From positions 930,001 to 994,000 of the forward strand of contig NZ_FNAE01000001.1 in NCBI RefSeq assembly GCF_900101755.1: a stretch of 64,000 nucleotides of DNA, written 5' to 3'. Below are positions 17,688-26,367 of the stretch, one piece after another. Position 1 is the stretch's first letter. Every line of letters begins with the position of its first letter. This DNA comes from Ectopseudomonas alcaliphila (GTDB lineage: Bacteria > Pseudomonadota > Gammaproteobacteria > Pseudomonadales > Pseudomonadaceae). The notes below the pieces were generated by a model. It was given only the letters and a program-made list of their open reading frames with translations, was not told the DNA's origin and ran no database searches. A program made the translations under genes and the position numbers.

Positions 17688-18386
17688 ATGAGCGGACTCG
17701 ACAAACGCGTCGGCAGCTACGCAGAAGCCCTGGACGGCCTGCAGGACGGCATGACCGTGCTGGCCGGCGGTTTCGGCCTGTGCGGTATCCCCGAGAACCT
17801 GATTGCCGAGATCCGCCGCCGTGGCGTGCGCGATCTGACCGTGGTGTCCAACAATTGCGGCGTCGACGGTTTCGGCCTCGGCGTGCTGCTGGAAGACCGG
17901 CAGATCCGCAAGATGGTCGCCTCCTACGTCGGCGAGAACGCCCTGTTCGAACAGCAACTGCTGTCCGGCGAGCTGGAAGTCGAACTCACCCCGCAAGGCA
18001 CCCTGGCCGAGAAGCTGCGCGCCGGCGGCGCCGGCATCCCCGCCTTCTTCACCGCCACCGGCTACGGCACCCCGGTCGCCGAGGGCAAGGAAGCGCGCGA
18101 GATCAACGGCCGCCACTACATCCTCGAGCCGGCCATCACCGGCGACTTCGCCATCGTCAAAGGCTGGAAGGCCGACCATTTCGGTAACGTGGTCTACCGC
18201 CACACCGCGCAGAACTTCAACCCGGTGGTCGCCACCGCCGGACGCATCACCGTGGTCGAGGTCGAGGAGATCGTCGAACCCGGTGAGCTCGATCCGACGC
18301 AGATTCATACCCCCGGCATCTACGTCGACCGGCTGATCTGCGGCAGCTTCGAGAAACGCATCGAAAAACGCACCCTGCGCAGCTGA
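17688..18386 (+). CDS. dhcA: 3-keto acid CoA-transferase subunit A (DhcA/ScoA-like)
   Basis: This is subunit A (232 residues) of a two-subunit CoA-transferase that moves CoA from succinyl-CoA to 3-keto acids such as acetoacetate or dehydrocarnitine. The family motif is [18 protein letters not shown] near residues 22-40, with [14 protein letters not shown] and [19 protein letters not shown] further on. An AGAGGC ribosome site precedes the start. Subunit B begins 10 nt after the stop. Naming it dhc rather than ato or sco rests on the gene order with a divergent LysR gene, atoB and a short-chain fatty acid permease. Confidence 0.88.
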   Translation: MSGLDKRVGSYAEALDGLQDGMTVLAGGFGLCGIPENLIAEIRRRGVRDLTVVSNNCGVDGFGLGVLLEDRQIRKMVASYVGENALFEQQLLSGELEVELTPQGTLAEKLRAGGAGIPAFFTATGYGTPVAEGKEAREINGRHYILEPAITGDFAIVKGWKADHFGNVVYRHTAQNFNPVVATAGRITVVEVEEIVEPGELDPTQIHTPGIYVDRLICGSFEKRIEKRTLRS

Positions 18387-18396
18387 GGACAAGAGC

Positions 18397-19053
18397 ATGG
18401 CACTGACCCGTGAACAAATGGCCCAGCGCGTGGCCCGCGAGCTGCAGGACGGCTTCTACGTCAACCTCGGCATCGGCATCCCCACCCTGGTGGCCAACTA
18501 CGTGCCCGAGGGCATGCAGGTGATGCTGCAGTCGGAGAACGGCCTGCTCGGCATGGGCGCCTTCCCCACCGAGGAGGAGGTGGACGCCGACATGATCAAC
18601 GCCGGCAAGCAGACCGTCACCGCGATCAAGGGCGCGGCGATCTTCGATTCGTCGCAATCCTTTGCCATGATCCGTGGCGGCCATGTCGACCTGACCGTGC
18701 TCGGCGCCTTCGAGGTGGACGTGCGCGGCAACATTGCCTCATGGATGATCCCCGGCAAGCTGGTCAAGGGCATGGGCGGCGCCATGGACCTGGTGGCCGG
18801 TGCCGACAACATCATCGTCACCATGACCCATGCCTCCAAGGACGGCGAATCCAAGCTGCTGGAGCATTGCAGCCTGCCGCTGACCGGCTGCGGTTGCATT
18901 CGCAAGGTGCTGACCGACCTGGCTTACCTGGAGATCGAGGACAACGCCTTCATCCTGCGCGAGCGCGCGCCGGGCGTGAGCATCGAGGAAATCGTCGCCA
19001 AGACCGCCGGCAAGCTGATCGTCCCCGAACACGTACCGGAAATGAGCTTCTAA
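18397..19053 (+). CDS. dhcB: 3-keto acid CoA-transferase subunit B (DhcB/ScoB-like)
   Basis: This is the catalytic B subunit (218 residues). The active-site glutamate that carries CoA during catalysis is E47 in LQSENGLLGMG. The nucleotide-binding-like segment YVNLGIGIPTLVANYV and the conserved GAFEVDVRGNIASWMIPGK and SLPLTGCGCI stretches are present. It forms an operon with dhcA and is followed by a strong hairpin with a T tract before atoB. Confidence 0.9.
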   Translation: MALTREQMAQRVARELQDGFYVNLGIGIPTLVANYVPEGMQVMLQSENGLLGMGAFPTEEEVDADMINAGKQTVTAIKGAAIFDSSQSFAMIRGGHVDLTVLGAFEVDVRGNIASWMIPGKLVKGMGGAMDLVAGADNIIVTMTHASKDGESKLLEHCSLPLTGCGCIRKVLTDLAYLEIEDNAFILRERAPGVSIEEIVAKTAGKLIVPEHVPEMSF

Positions 19054-19062
19054 GTTGTCTAC

Positions 19063-19106
19063 CGTTCTGTAGGCGCCACCACGCACGGCGCCTACGGAAC
19101 GTTTTT
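19063..19106 (+). terminator. Hairpin with T tract between dhcB and atoB
   Basis: The arms GTAGGCGCC (19069-19077) and GGCGCCTAC (19087-19095) are perfect, and the stem extends outward through CGTTC/GAACG with one mismatch. Five T residues follow at 19102-19106. This looks like an intrinsic terminator, although its GTAG/CTAC ends also match the REP-type palindromes of this window. It may reduce, rather than abolish, read-through into atoB. Confidence 0.55.
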
Positions 19107-19110
19107 CTGC

Positions 19111-19170
19111 ATTGTGGGAGGGGCTTTAGCCGCGACGAGAAAGGCTCGCCGCTAAAGCGCCTCCCACAAT
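19111..19170. repeat. Palindromic repeat, ATTGTGGGAGG type
   Basis: A long imperfect inverted repeat: the left arm ATTGTGGGAGGGGCTTTAGC and the right arm GCTAAAGCGCCTCCCACAAT flank a short centre. The left-arm core TGTGGGAGGGGCTTTAGCCG recurs at 41841-41860, downstream of the ene-reductase gene, which identifies it as a dispersed repeat. Confidence 0.75.
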
Positions 19171-19201
19171 ACGCGGCCCATCAGCCGAGAGGAGTTATCC
19201 C

Positions 19202-20380
19202 ATGCAAGACGTCGTCATCGTTGCCGCCACCCGCACCGCCATCGGCAGCTTCCAGGGCAGCCTGGCCGATATTCCCGCGCCCGAGCTCGGCGCCATCGTC
19301 ATCAAGCGCCTGCTGGAGCAGACCGGCCTCGACGCCGCCCAGGTCGATGAAGTGATCCTCGGCCAGGTGCTTACCGCAGGCAGCGGCCAGAACCCCGCGC
19401 GCCAGGCCGCCATTCGTGCCGGCCTGCCGCATGCCGTACCGGCCATGACCCTGAACAAGGTCTGCGGCTCGGGCCTCAAAGCGCTGCACCTGGCCACCCA
19501 GGCCATTCGCTGCGGCGACGCCGAGGTGGTGATCGCCGGCGGCATGGAGAACATGAGCCAGGCGCCCTATGTGCTGCCCAAGGCGCGCACCGGCCTGCGC
19601 ATGGGCCACGCACAGATGCTCGACAGTATGATCGTCGACGGCCTGTGGGATGCCTTCAACGACTACCACATGGGCATCACCGCCGAGAACCTGGTGGACA
19701 AGTACGGCATCAGCCGCGAAGCCCAGGACGCCTTTGCCGCCGCCTCGCAGCAGAAGGCCGTGGCCGCCATCGAAGCCGGCCGTTTCGATGCCGAAATCAC
19801 CCCGGTACTGATTCCACAGCGCAAGGGCGACCCCGTCGCCTTCGCCCGTGACGAGCAGCCGCGCGCCGGCACCACCGCCGAATCCCTGGCCAAGCTCAAG
19901 CCGGCGTTCAAAAAGGACGGCAGCGTCACCGCCGGCAACGCCTCCAGCCTCAACGACGGTGCTGCTGCCGTGCTGCTGATGAGCGCGGCCAAGGCGCAGG
20001 AGTTGGGCCTGCCCGTGCTGGCGAGGATCAAAGGCTATGCCAACGCCGGCGTCGACCCGGCGATCATGGGCATCGCCCCGGTTTCCGCCACCCGCCGCTG
20101 CCTGGACAAGGCCGGCTGGAGCCTGGCCGATCTGGACCTGATCGAAGCCAACGAAGCCTTTGCTGCTCAAGCATTGTCGGTCGGCCAGGAACTGGGCTGG
20201 GACGCTGACAAGGTCAACGTCAATGGCGGCGCCATCGCCCTTGGCCATCCCATCGGTGCCTCGGGCTGCCGCGTGTTGGTCAGCCTGCTGCACGAAATGA
20301 TCCGCCGCGACGCCAGGAAAGGCCTGGCCACGCTGTGCATCGGTGGTGGCCAGGGTGTGGCGCTGGCCATCGAGCGCTGA
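19202..20380 (+). CDS. atoB: Acetyl-CoA acetyltransferase (thiolase)
   Basis: This is a 392-residue biosynthetic/degradative type II thiolase that cleaves acetoacetyl-CoA to two acetyl-CoA. The nucleophilic cysteine is C88 in [13 protein letters not shown]. The C-terminal active-site His in [15 protein letters not shown] and the second Cys in TLCIGGGQG are present, as is the loop [14 protein letters not shown]. Its position after dhcAB completes a path from 3-keto acid to acetyl-CoA. It has its own GAGAGGAG-type ribosome site and is separated from dhcB by a hairpin and a repeat. Confidence 0.95.
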   Translation: MQDVVIVAATRTAIGSFQGSLADIPAPELGAIVIKRLLEQTGLDAAQVDEVILGQVLTAGSGQNPARQAAIRAGLPHAVPAMTLNKVCGSGLKALHLATQAIRCGDAEVVIAGGMENMSQAPYVLPKARTGLRMGHAQMLDSMIVDGLWDAFNDYHMGITAENLVDKYGISREAQDAFAAASQQKAVAAIEAGRFDAEITPVLIPQRKGDPVAFARDEQPRAGTTAESLAKLKPAFKKDGSVTAGNASSLNDGAAAVLLMSAAKAQELGLPVLARIKGYANAGVDPAIMGIAPVSATRRCLDKAGWSLADLDLIEANEAFAAQALSVGQELGWDADKVNVNGGAIALGHPIGASGCRVLVSLLHEMIRRDARKGLATLCIGGGQGVALAIER

Positions 20381-20383
20381 TGC

Positions 20384-20514
20384 GTAGGGTGGATCGCGCT
20401 TTATCGGTCCACCGCCTTGGTGGATGTAAAAAGCGACATCCACCCTACAACACCGTAGCCCGGATGCAATCCGGGGAAACCTGACATGGACCTCCCGGAT
20501 TGCATCCGGGCTAC
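20384..20514. repeat. Two tandem palindromic elements downstream of atoB
   Basis: The first has arms GTAGGGTGGAT (20384-20394) and ATCCACCCTAC (20438-20448). The second is a REP pair with the core GTAGCCCGGATG, 21-base arms at 20455-20475 and 20494-20514, in inverted orientation. The first element begins 3 nt after the atoB stop. The second type also occurs at 30557-30616, 59215-59274 and, as a single arm, 60605-60625. Confidence 0.85.
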
Positions 20515-20629
20515 ACCAACCAGCTCGGCCTCGGCCGAGCTTTGTCATATCCACTGCAACGCCCAGGCGTAGCCAACTCTGAATGCCTGGTTAAAGTCCT
20601 TACACAACCATAAGAAAGAGGCGTCCCCC

Positions 20630-21973
20630 ATGTTCAACACCCTCACTCGCATGAGCGTGAGCCTGGTACAGAAGTACCTGCCCTCACCCTTCGTCTTCTC
20701 CACCTTGCTCACCCTGGGCGTGCTGCTCGCCGGTATCTTCTCTACCGGGCAGTCGTTGCCGGCCATGGTGCAGCACTGGAGCGGCGGCTTCTGGACGCTG
20801 CTCGGCTTCGCCATGCAGATGTCGCTGATCTTCGTCACCGGCCACGCCCTGGCCAGCGCGCCGATCATCAACCGTCAGCTCGACCACCTGGCAGGTCTGG
20901 CACGCACACCCGGCCAGGCGATCATCATGGTCACCCTGGTGGCCTTGCTCGGCTGCTGGGTCAACTGGGGCTTCGGCCTGGTGATCGGCGCGGTGTTTGC
21001 CCGCGCCCTCGCGCGCAAGGTCGCGGGTGTCGACTACCCGCTGCTGGTAGCTTCGGCCTACTCGCGCTTCCTGGTCTGGCACGGCGGCCTGGCCGGCTCG
21101 GTGCCGCTCTCTCTGGCCACCGGCGGCCCGGACCTGGCGCGCATCACTGCAGGCGTGCTGACCGACCCGGTAAGCATCAGCGAAACCCTGTTCAGTACCC
21201 TGAACCTGACCATCGTCGCGTTGCTGGTGATCGGCCTGCCGTTGCTCAACCGCGCCATGCACCCGCGTCAAAACGCAAAGGTCGCCGACCCCGCCAAGCT
21301 GGTGGAATCGCACGCCGAACTGCCGGCCCGTGAAACCCCGGCACAGCGCCTGGACGACAGCCGCATCCTCGGTCTCGCTCTGGTAGTCATGGCCGGTATC
21401 TACCTGTTCAACCACTTCGCCACCAAGGGCTTCGTGCTTGGCCTGGATGTGGTCATCGCCATATTCCTGTTCAGCGGCCTGCTGATGCACGGCACCCCGG
21501 AGCGCTACATGCGCGCGGTGGACGAGAGCGTGCGCGGCATCGGTGGCATCGTCCTGCTGTTCCCCTTCTACGCCGGGATCATGGGCATGATGATGGGTGC
21601 CAACGCCGACGGCATTTCCCTCGGCCGGCAGATCACCGAGTCGTTCATTTCCTGGTCCTCGGCCGACACCTTCCCGCTGCTGGCCTTCCTCAGCGCTGGC
21701 GTGGTCAACGTGTTCGTGCCGTCCGGTGGTGGCCAGTGGGCCGTGCAGGGGCCGATCATGCTGCCGGCGGCTCAGGCGCTCGGCGTATCGCCCACCGTCA
21801 CCGCCATGGCGATTGCCTGGGGCGACGCCTGGACCAACATGATCCAGCCGTTCTGGGCGCTGCCGCTGCTGGGCATCGTCGGCCTGGGCGCACGCGACAT
21901 CATGGGCTACTGCCTGATCATGCTGCTGTACTCGGGCGTGGTGATCTGCGGCGCGTTCTACTTCCTCGGCTGA
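20630..21973 (+). CDS. Short-chain fatty acid transporter (AtoE family)
   Basis: This is a polytopic inner-membrane permease of 447 residues, related to E. coli AtoE, that would import acetoacetate, butyrate or similar acids. It has about ten to twelve hydrophobic segments. Family motifs seen are NWGFGLVIGAVFARALAR, AYSRFLVWHGGLAGSVPL, and FVPSGGGQWAVQGPIMLPAA near the C-terminus. It is the last gene of the dhc/ato locus, an order I recall from P. aeruginosa. The start has an AAGAGGC-like ribosome site. Confidence 0.9.
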   Translation: MFNTLTRMSVSLVQKYLPSPFVFSTLLTLGVLLAGIFSTGQSLPAMVQHWSGGFWTLLGFAMQMSLIFVTGHALASAPIINRQLDHLAGLARTPGQAIIMVTLVALLGCWVNWGFGLVIGAVFARALARKVAGVDYPLLVASAYSRFLVWHGGLAGSVPLSLATGGPDLARITAGVLTDPVSISETLFSTLNLTIVALLVIGLPLLNRAMHPRQNAKVADPAKLVESHAELPARETPAQRLDDSRILGLALVVMAGIYLFNHFATKGFVLGLDVVIAIFLFSGLLMHGTPERYMRAVDESVRGIGGIVLLFPFYAGIMGMMMGANADGISLGRQITESFISWSSADTFPLLAFLSAGVVNVFVPSGGGQWAVQGPIMLPAAQALGVSPTVTAMAIAWGDAWTNMIQPFWALPLLGIVGLGARDIMGYCLIMLLYSGVVICGAFYFLG

Positions 21974-22036
21974 GCGAGCAGCGAAGCCATGTCGCAGGGC
22001 TGGGCGGTGATCCGTTTCAGCTAATGCCACCAACTT

Positions 22037-22134
22037 AGGTGGGCTAAAGCCCACCCTACGGGCTGGGGTTAGTTTCAGTCTGTAGGGTGGGCCGGGCGGC
22101 GATCCGCCTCGTGTAGGGTGGGCTTCAGCCCACC
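22037..22134. repeat. Cluster of GTAGGGTGGGC palindromes
   Basis: Three copies of the same palindromic motif lie between the AtoE-type gene and the LuxR gene: a full one ending CACCCTAC (22037-22059), a partial one GTAGGGTGGGC (22082-22092), and a full one starting GTAGGGTGGGC (22113-22134). The outer copies face each other. No gene is seen in the space 21974-22198. Confidence 0.75.
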
Positions 22135-22198
22135 AGCGGCGGCCCATAGAGCTCGCCCCCTGAAAGAGCGGGGACCGGTCCATCTGGACATCGCCGGC

Positions 22199-24805
22199 TC
22201 AATCCCCCATCAGGCCATATGCTTTCGCCATCGCCACCGCCTGGGTGCGTCGCTGCACACCGAGCTTGACGTTGATCCGCCGCGCATGGGTCTTCACCGT
22301 ATGCAGGGAAATGAACAGGCGATCGGCGATCTCCTGATTGGAACAACCCTGAGCAATCAACTGCAGCACCGCCAGCTCCCGCGAGCTGAGCAGCGCGGTG
22401 CCGGCGCTGGCCGGTTCATCCAACCGCGGTGCCGGCTCGAACAGGCGCTGGTACAGGTTCTGCCCGGCCTCCCCCGGCAGCAGCCGCTCCAGCCATTGCG
22501 GCTGACGCTGCTGCAGCTCCAGCAGCGGACGCAGCAGGCGCAGCTGGCGCGCTTCGCCAAGGGCCTGCTGCAGCAGCACCTCGGCCTGCTCGGCACGGCC
22601 CTGCAGCAACAGGCTTTCGGCCAACGCCACGTGGCACTCGCAGGTCAGGCTGCGATGCCCGGCCATCAGGCATTCGTCCAGCAGCAGACGCAGGGCGTGC
22701 TCGGCAGCGCCATGATGGCCAAGCAACAGGTCGCTCACGGCCAGGTAACGGCGCAGGTGCGGTAGCAGGTCATAGAAGCCCGAGGGCGCCAGTTGCTGGC
22801 GTTGCTGCAACTGCTGCAGGGTCTGGGCGAACACTTCGCGGGCACGACCGTACTGTTCCTGCCGCAGCAACAGGCGCCCGGCCTGCAGCTGCAGCACGCC
22901 GCGATAGCGCACTTCCGGCACGTGCGAGCACTGCATGGCGCGCTCGGCCTTCTGCATCCACTGGTAGGCCTCGTCGAGATCGCCGCGCGCCTCGGCCAGC
23001 TCCACCAACCCCAGATAGCCGGAGATGGTGTAGGCGTCCTCGCAGAGTTCGGCCTCCTGCAACCCCTGGCGATAGGCCAGTTGCGCCAACTCATCCAGCC
23101 CCTGGCGCGCCAACAGGCTGGCACGCAACAGCAGCAGGCGACCGACCACCGGGCTGTGACTAACTCGGCCGCGCAGCAACGCCAGCGATTGCTCGGCCAG
23201 CTCCGCAGCGCGCCCGGCTTCGCCCTGCATTTCCAGCAGCAGGCAGCGGTCGGTATTGAGCAGGGCCTCGTAGATCAGGCTGCCGTGCAGCCGCGACAGA
23301 CGCAGCCCTTCATCCAGCGCCTGCTGCGCCTGATCCAGGGCGTTCTCCGCCAGGTACTGCTGGGCCAGGGCCTGGTAGCAGAGGATGCGCTGCGACCAGC
23401 CGCTGTCGTCCAGCGCCTGCAGCGCCTCCAGGCAGTGCTGACGTGCGTCGCGACGGCCGCACTGGCGTGCCAGCACACCGCTGAGCGCCTGCCAGTGGCC
23501 GAGCAGCTTGCGCTGACGTCGGGCATCGGGCTGAGGCAGAAAATGCGTCAGCGCCTCGGTGCAGGCCTGCGCCTCGTCGAAGCGAGCACAGATGATCAGC
23601 GCCCAGGCCTGCAGCACGATCAGCCGTGGCGAACTGGCAAACAGCCAGGCCGGCAGCTCCTCGCGCCATTGCAGGAACTGCGCGACCGAATGCCCCTGCA
23701 GCAGTTGCTCCTGACTGAAACGCTGCAGGTAGTTGACGGCCACCTCCACCTGCCCCGCCTGCAGGGCGTGCTCGACCGCCTCACGAATATCGCCGTGGCG
23801 GGCGAACCATTGGCAGGCACGCACGTGTATCGGCGCCGGCATCGGTCCACTGGGCAGGCTGCGCAATACGTTGGCCAGCGGCCGCCAGAGACGGAACCAG
23901 GTACCACTGCTGTCGAGACTGTGCACGAACAGTTGGCGCCGCTGCAGCTCGCTCAGCAACTCGGCGCCGCGGCCTTCCAACAGGTGCTCACAGAGCGACA
24001 GGGCAAACCGTGGCAGCAGAGCCAGCGCATGCAGATCGCTGCGCAGCTCGTCATCCAGATCGGCCAGCACCTCGCGCTGCACGTAGTCACGCAACAGCGG
24101 GCAGCCGGCCTGCAGGCGCTGGCGCAGCGCCTCCTCGTCGGCGTCGAGCAGCAACAGGCGAATCGCCGCCAGCCAGCCCTCGCTGCTGTGCAGCAGCGCC
24201 TGCCGAACGTCATCGGCCAGATTCACCTGCAGCGCCGTCAGCAGCTCGACCAGCCCTTCTTCGTCCAGCGCCAGCTCTTCTCCCTTGAGTTCCTGCAGAT
24301 CGCCCTGCAGCAGCAGGCGCGGCAGATTCCAGGCCGGCGTGCGACGGCTACTGACCCACCAGGTAACCTGCGCCGGTGCCGCTGCGAACAGACGGTCGAG
24401 GCAGGCATCGAGCTCGTCGTCAGCTTGCCGCGGATAGTCATCGATGAAGATCCACAGACGTCCCGCGCGCTCATGCAACCGCTCGATCAGTCCCGCTTCG
24501 TTGGCATCATCGTTCGGCAGTTGCAGGGCGGCGGCCAGTCGCCTGCATAGCTGCACCGGCGTAAGGCTGCGTCCACCAAGGTCGAGCCATGCTCGCTCGA
24601 CGGCGGCCGGCGTGTGGCGTGCGCACTGGCCCAGCAGCACACTCTTGCCGGTACCGGCAGGCGCGCACAGCAGGCGCAGTCGCGACTCGCTGGCGAGCAG
24701 ACGCTGCAGCAGGGCAGGACGGGAAACCACACAGGGCGGCAGCCGCGGTAGGTCGGCAGGTTGCGCCTGCAACGCACTCGGACGGGCAATAGCAAGGGTC
24801 GGCAT
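22199..24805 (-). CDS. MalT-like LuxR-family transcriptional regulator (LAL/ATPase type)
   Basis: This is an 868-residue regulator. An N-terminal STAND-type ATPase has the Walker A motif APAGTGKS (residues 48-55) and a Walker B-like LWIFIDDYPR near 117. A long central region of helical repeats (about 330-780, many Ala/Leu/Gln helices, TPR-like) follows. A LuxR helix-turn-helix closes the protein (LSSRELAVLQLIAQGCSNQEIADRLFISLHTVKTHARRINVKLGV). It lies next to, and on the same strand as, the DUF1329/DUF1302 pair upstream. Such ligand-responsive regulators often control the adjacent genes, so it likely governs that pair. Confidence 0.9.
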   Translation of the reverse strand: MPTLAIARPSALQAQPADLPRLPPCVVSRPALLQRLLASESRLRLLCAPAGTGKSVLLGQCARHTPAAVERAWLDLGGRSLTPVQLCRRLAAALQLPNDDANEAGLIERLHERAGRLWIFIDDYPRQADDELDACLDRLFAAAPAQVTWWVSSRRTPAWNLPRLLLQGDLQELKGEELALDEEGLVELLTALQVNLADDVRQALLHSSEGWLAAIRLLLLDADEEALRQRLQAGCPLLRDYVQREVLADLDDELRSDLHALALLPRFALSLCEHLLEGRGAELLSELQRRQLFVHSLDSSGTWFRLWRPLANVLRSLPSGPMPAPIHVRACQWFARHGDIREAVEHALQAGQVEVAVNYLQRFSQEQLLQGHSVAQFLQWREELPAWLFASSPRLIVLQAWALIICARFDEAQACTEALTHFLPQPDARRQRKLLGHWQALSGVLARQCGRRDARQHCLEALQALDDSGWSQRILCYQALAQQYLAENALDQAQQALDEGLRLSRLHGSLIYEALLNTDRCLLLEMQGEAGRAAELAEQSLALLRGRVSHSPVVGRLLLLRASLLARQGLDELAQLAYRQGLQEAELCEDAYTISGYLGLVELAEARGDLDEAYQWMQKAERAMQCSHVPEVRYRGVLQLQAGRLLLRQEQYGRAREVFAQTLQQLQQRQQLAPSGFYDLLPHLRRYLAVSDLLLGHHGAAEHALRLLLDECLMAGHRSLTCECHVALAESLLLQGRAEQAEVLLQQALGEARQLRLLRPLLELQQRQPQWLERLLPGEAGQNLYQRLFEPAPRLDEPASAGTALLSSRELAVLQLIAQGCSNQEIADRLFISLHTVKTHARRINVKLGVQRRTQAVAMAKAYGLMGD

Positions 24806-24919
24806 GGCAGCGGTTCTCTCTGCTTGTCATTGTTGAACCACCCCGCGATGGTACCCCCCTCAACGCGCACGACCACCCCTTGACGCTTATGGCGCGAGAT
24901 TCACGTGAGAGAGGCGCAC

Positions 24920-24953
24920 AAAAAAGCCGGCGGCGCACAGGGCGACACCGGCT
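24920..24953 (-). terminator. Intrinsic terminator after the DUF1329 gene
   Basis: Read on the minus strand, AGCCGG and CCGGCT arms (24948-24953 and 24925-24930) enclose a GC-rich loop and are followed by a run of six T (24920-24925). It lies just downstream of the DUF1329 stop at 24974 and separates that operon from the LuxR gene. Confidence 0.7.
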
Positions 24954-24973
24954 TGCTTCGGCTTGCTTAGCGG

Positions 24974-26341
24974 TCAGCGCACGCCGGCGTTACGCAGGGC
25001 TGCCGGGGTGAAGTCCTTGGCCGAGGCCTGGGTGCCGTACTGCACGGCAGTCTTTTCCTCGTTGGCCATGCCGATAGCGATATAGCGCCCGGCGATCACG
25101 TCATACAGCGCTTCGAGCGCGTATACCGGCACCTTCTTCTCGTACTGCTGGAACAGCAGCGCCTCACCGACACGCCACATCTGACCACGACCGTCGTAAT
25201 GCTCGGACAGGGCGATCTGCCAGGAATCCTCGTCGACGTAGAAGCGTCGCTTGGCGTAGATGTTGCGCTCGCCGCTCTTGAGCGTGGCCTCGACCTCCCA
25301 GACACGGTGCAACTCGTAACGGGCCAGATCCTGGTTGATATGGCCAGCCTTGAGAATGTCGCTGTACTTCACTTGAGGCGAGGCCAGCCGGAAGTTGTTG
25401 TACGGGATTAACGCTTCGCGCTTGCCAACCAGCTTCCAGTCGTAACGATCCGGAGCACCGCTGAACATGTCGAAGTTGTCAGTGGTACGCAGGCCATCGG
25501 CCGCAGTACCCGGACCGTCGTATGCCACCTGCGGGGCACGCCGCACGCGACGCTGGCCGGCGTTGTAGATCCACGCCATGCGCGGTTCGCGAACCTGGTC
25601 CAGCGAATCGTGCACCAGCAGCACGTTGCCCGCCAGGCGCGGCGGCGCGGTGACCCGCTGCTTGAACAGCAGCAGGGTGTTTTCCGCCTTGGCCGGGTCC
25701 ATATCGGGAGTGTTATCCGGGAAGGCGACCTCATCCTCGAAGTTGACCAGCGTGTAGGATCCATTGGCCTGTGGCGATGCCTGGACGATATTGCGGCGCA
25801 GGTTGCCGCCGCGATAGCGGGTAATGTGGTTCCACACCACTTCCAGGCCGCTCTGCGGAATCGGGAACGCGTAGTAACGGCTCTGACTGAAGTTGGTCAA
25901 ACCGTTGCCGCCTTCCACCAGCCCGGTGTTCAGCGCGCTGGTCTTGGCCGCCGCATAGATGTTGTCCGGCACCGCGGCGCTGCGGTGGGTTGGGTATACC
26001 GCCATGCGGTAGCTTTCCGGATAGCGCTGGAACATCGCCAGTTGCCCCGCAGTGAGGCGGTCGCGGTACTGCTCCAGATTCTGCGCGGTAATGGTGAACA
26101 GCGGCTGCTCGCCTGCGAAGGGGTCGCTGAGAAAACCACGTGCATCGACCTGCCCGGCATTGGGCGCCAGGCCGCCGGTCCAGGCCGGGATGGTGCCCGC
26201 GGCGTTGCCTTCCATCTGCGCGCCCAGGGGGGTCAGACTGGTGCCCAGCTTGGCCGCTTCCTCGGCGCTCACCGCTGCCAGCACGCTGCTGGCCAGCAGG
26301 CTCAGAGAAAGCGCGCCAAGCATCTTAAGGGTTGTATTCAT
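24974..26341 (-). CDS. DUF1329 family envelope protein
   Basis: This is a 455-residue exported protein of the DUF1329 family. The start at 26341 (MNTTLKMLGALSLSLLASSVLA) is preferred over one 6 nt earlier because GAGGA lies 6-7 nt from it but would touch the earlier ATG. A signal peptide ends around residue 22. Visible family features include TSLTPLGAQMEGNAAGTIPAWTGGL just after the signal and MAWIYNAGQRRVRRAPQVAYDGPG in the middle. DUF1329 proteins are predicted to have a lipoprotein-binding (LolA/LolB-like) fold and are usually paired with DUF1302 proteins, as here. The cargo is not known. Confidence 0.9.
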   Translation of the reverse strand: MNTTLKMLGALSLSLLASSVLAAVSAEEAAKLGTSLTPLGAQMEGNAAGTIPAWTGGLAPNAGQVDARGFLSDPFAGEQPLFTITAQNLEQYRDRLTAGQLAMFQRYPESYRMAVYPTHRSAAVPDNIYAAAKTSALNTGLVEGGNGLTNFSQSRYYAFPIPQSGLEVVWNHITRYRGGNLRRNIVQASPQANGSYTLVNFEDEVAFPDNTPDMDPAKAENTLLLFKQRVTAPPRLAGNVLLVHDSLDQVREPRMAWIYNAGQRRVRRAPQVAYDGPGTAADGLRTTDNFDMFSGAPDRYDWKLVGKREALIPYNNFRLASPQVKYSDILKAGHINQDLARYELHRVWEVEATLKSGERNIYAKRRFYVDEDSWQIALSEHYDGRGQMWRVGEALLFQQYEKKVPVYALEALYDVIAGRYIAIGMANEEKTAVQYGTQASAKDFTPAALRNAGVR

Positions 26342-26367
26342 CTGCATTCCTCAACTGATCCTATGGC

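Noticed and set aside
20384..20514. CRISPR-like repeats
   Set aside because: The repeats are inverted pairs of palindromes with no regular spacers, so they fit REP elements and not a CRISPR array. No cas genes are in the window.
22793..24550. A 585-codon open frame opposite the MalT-like regulator
   Set aside because: It is Gln- and Leu-rich only because it mirrors the Leu/Gln/Ala-rich helical repeats of the regulator, and it has no start signal.
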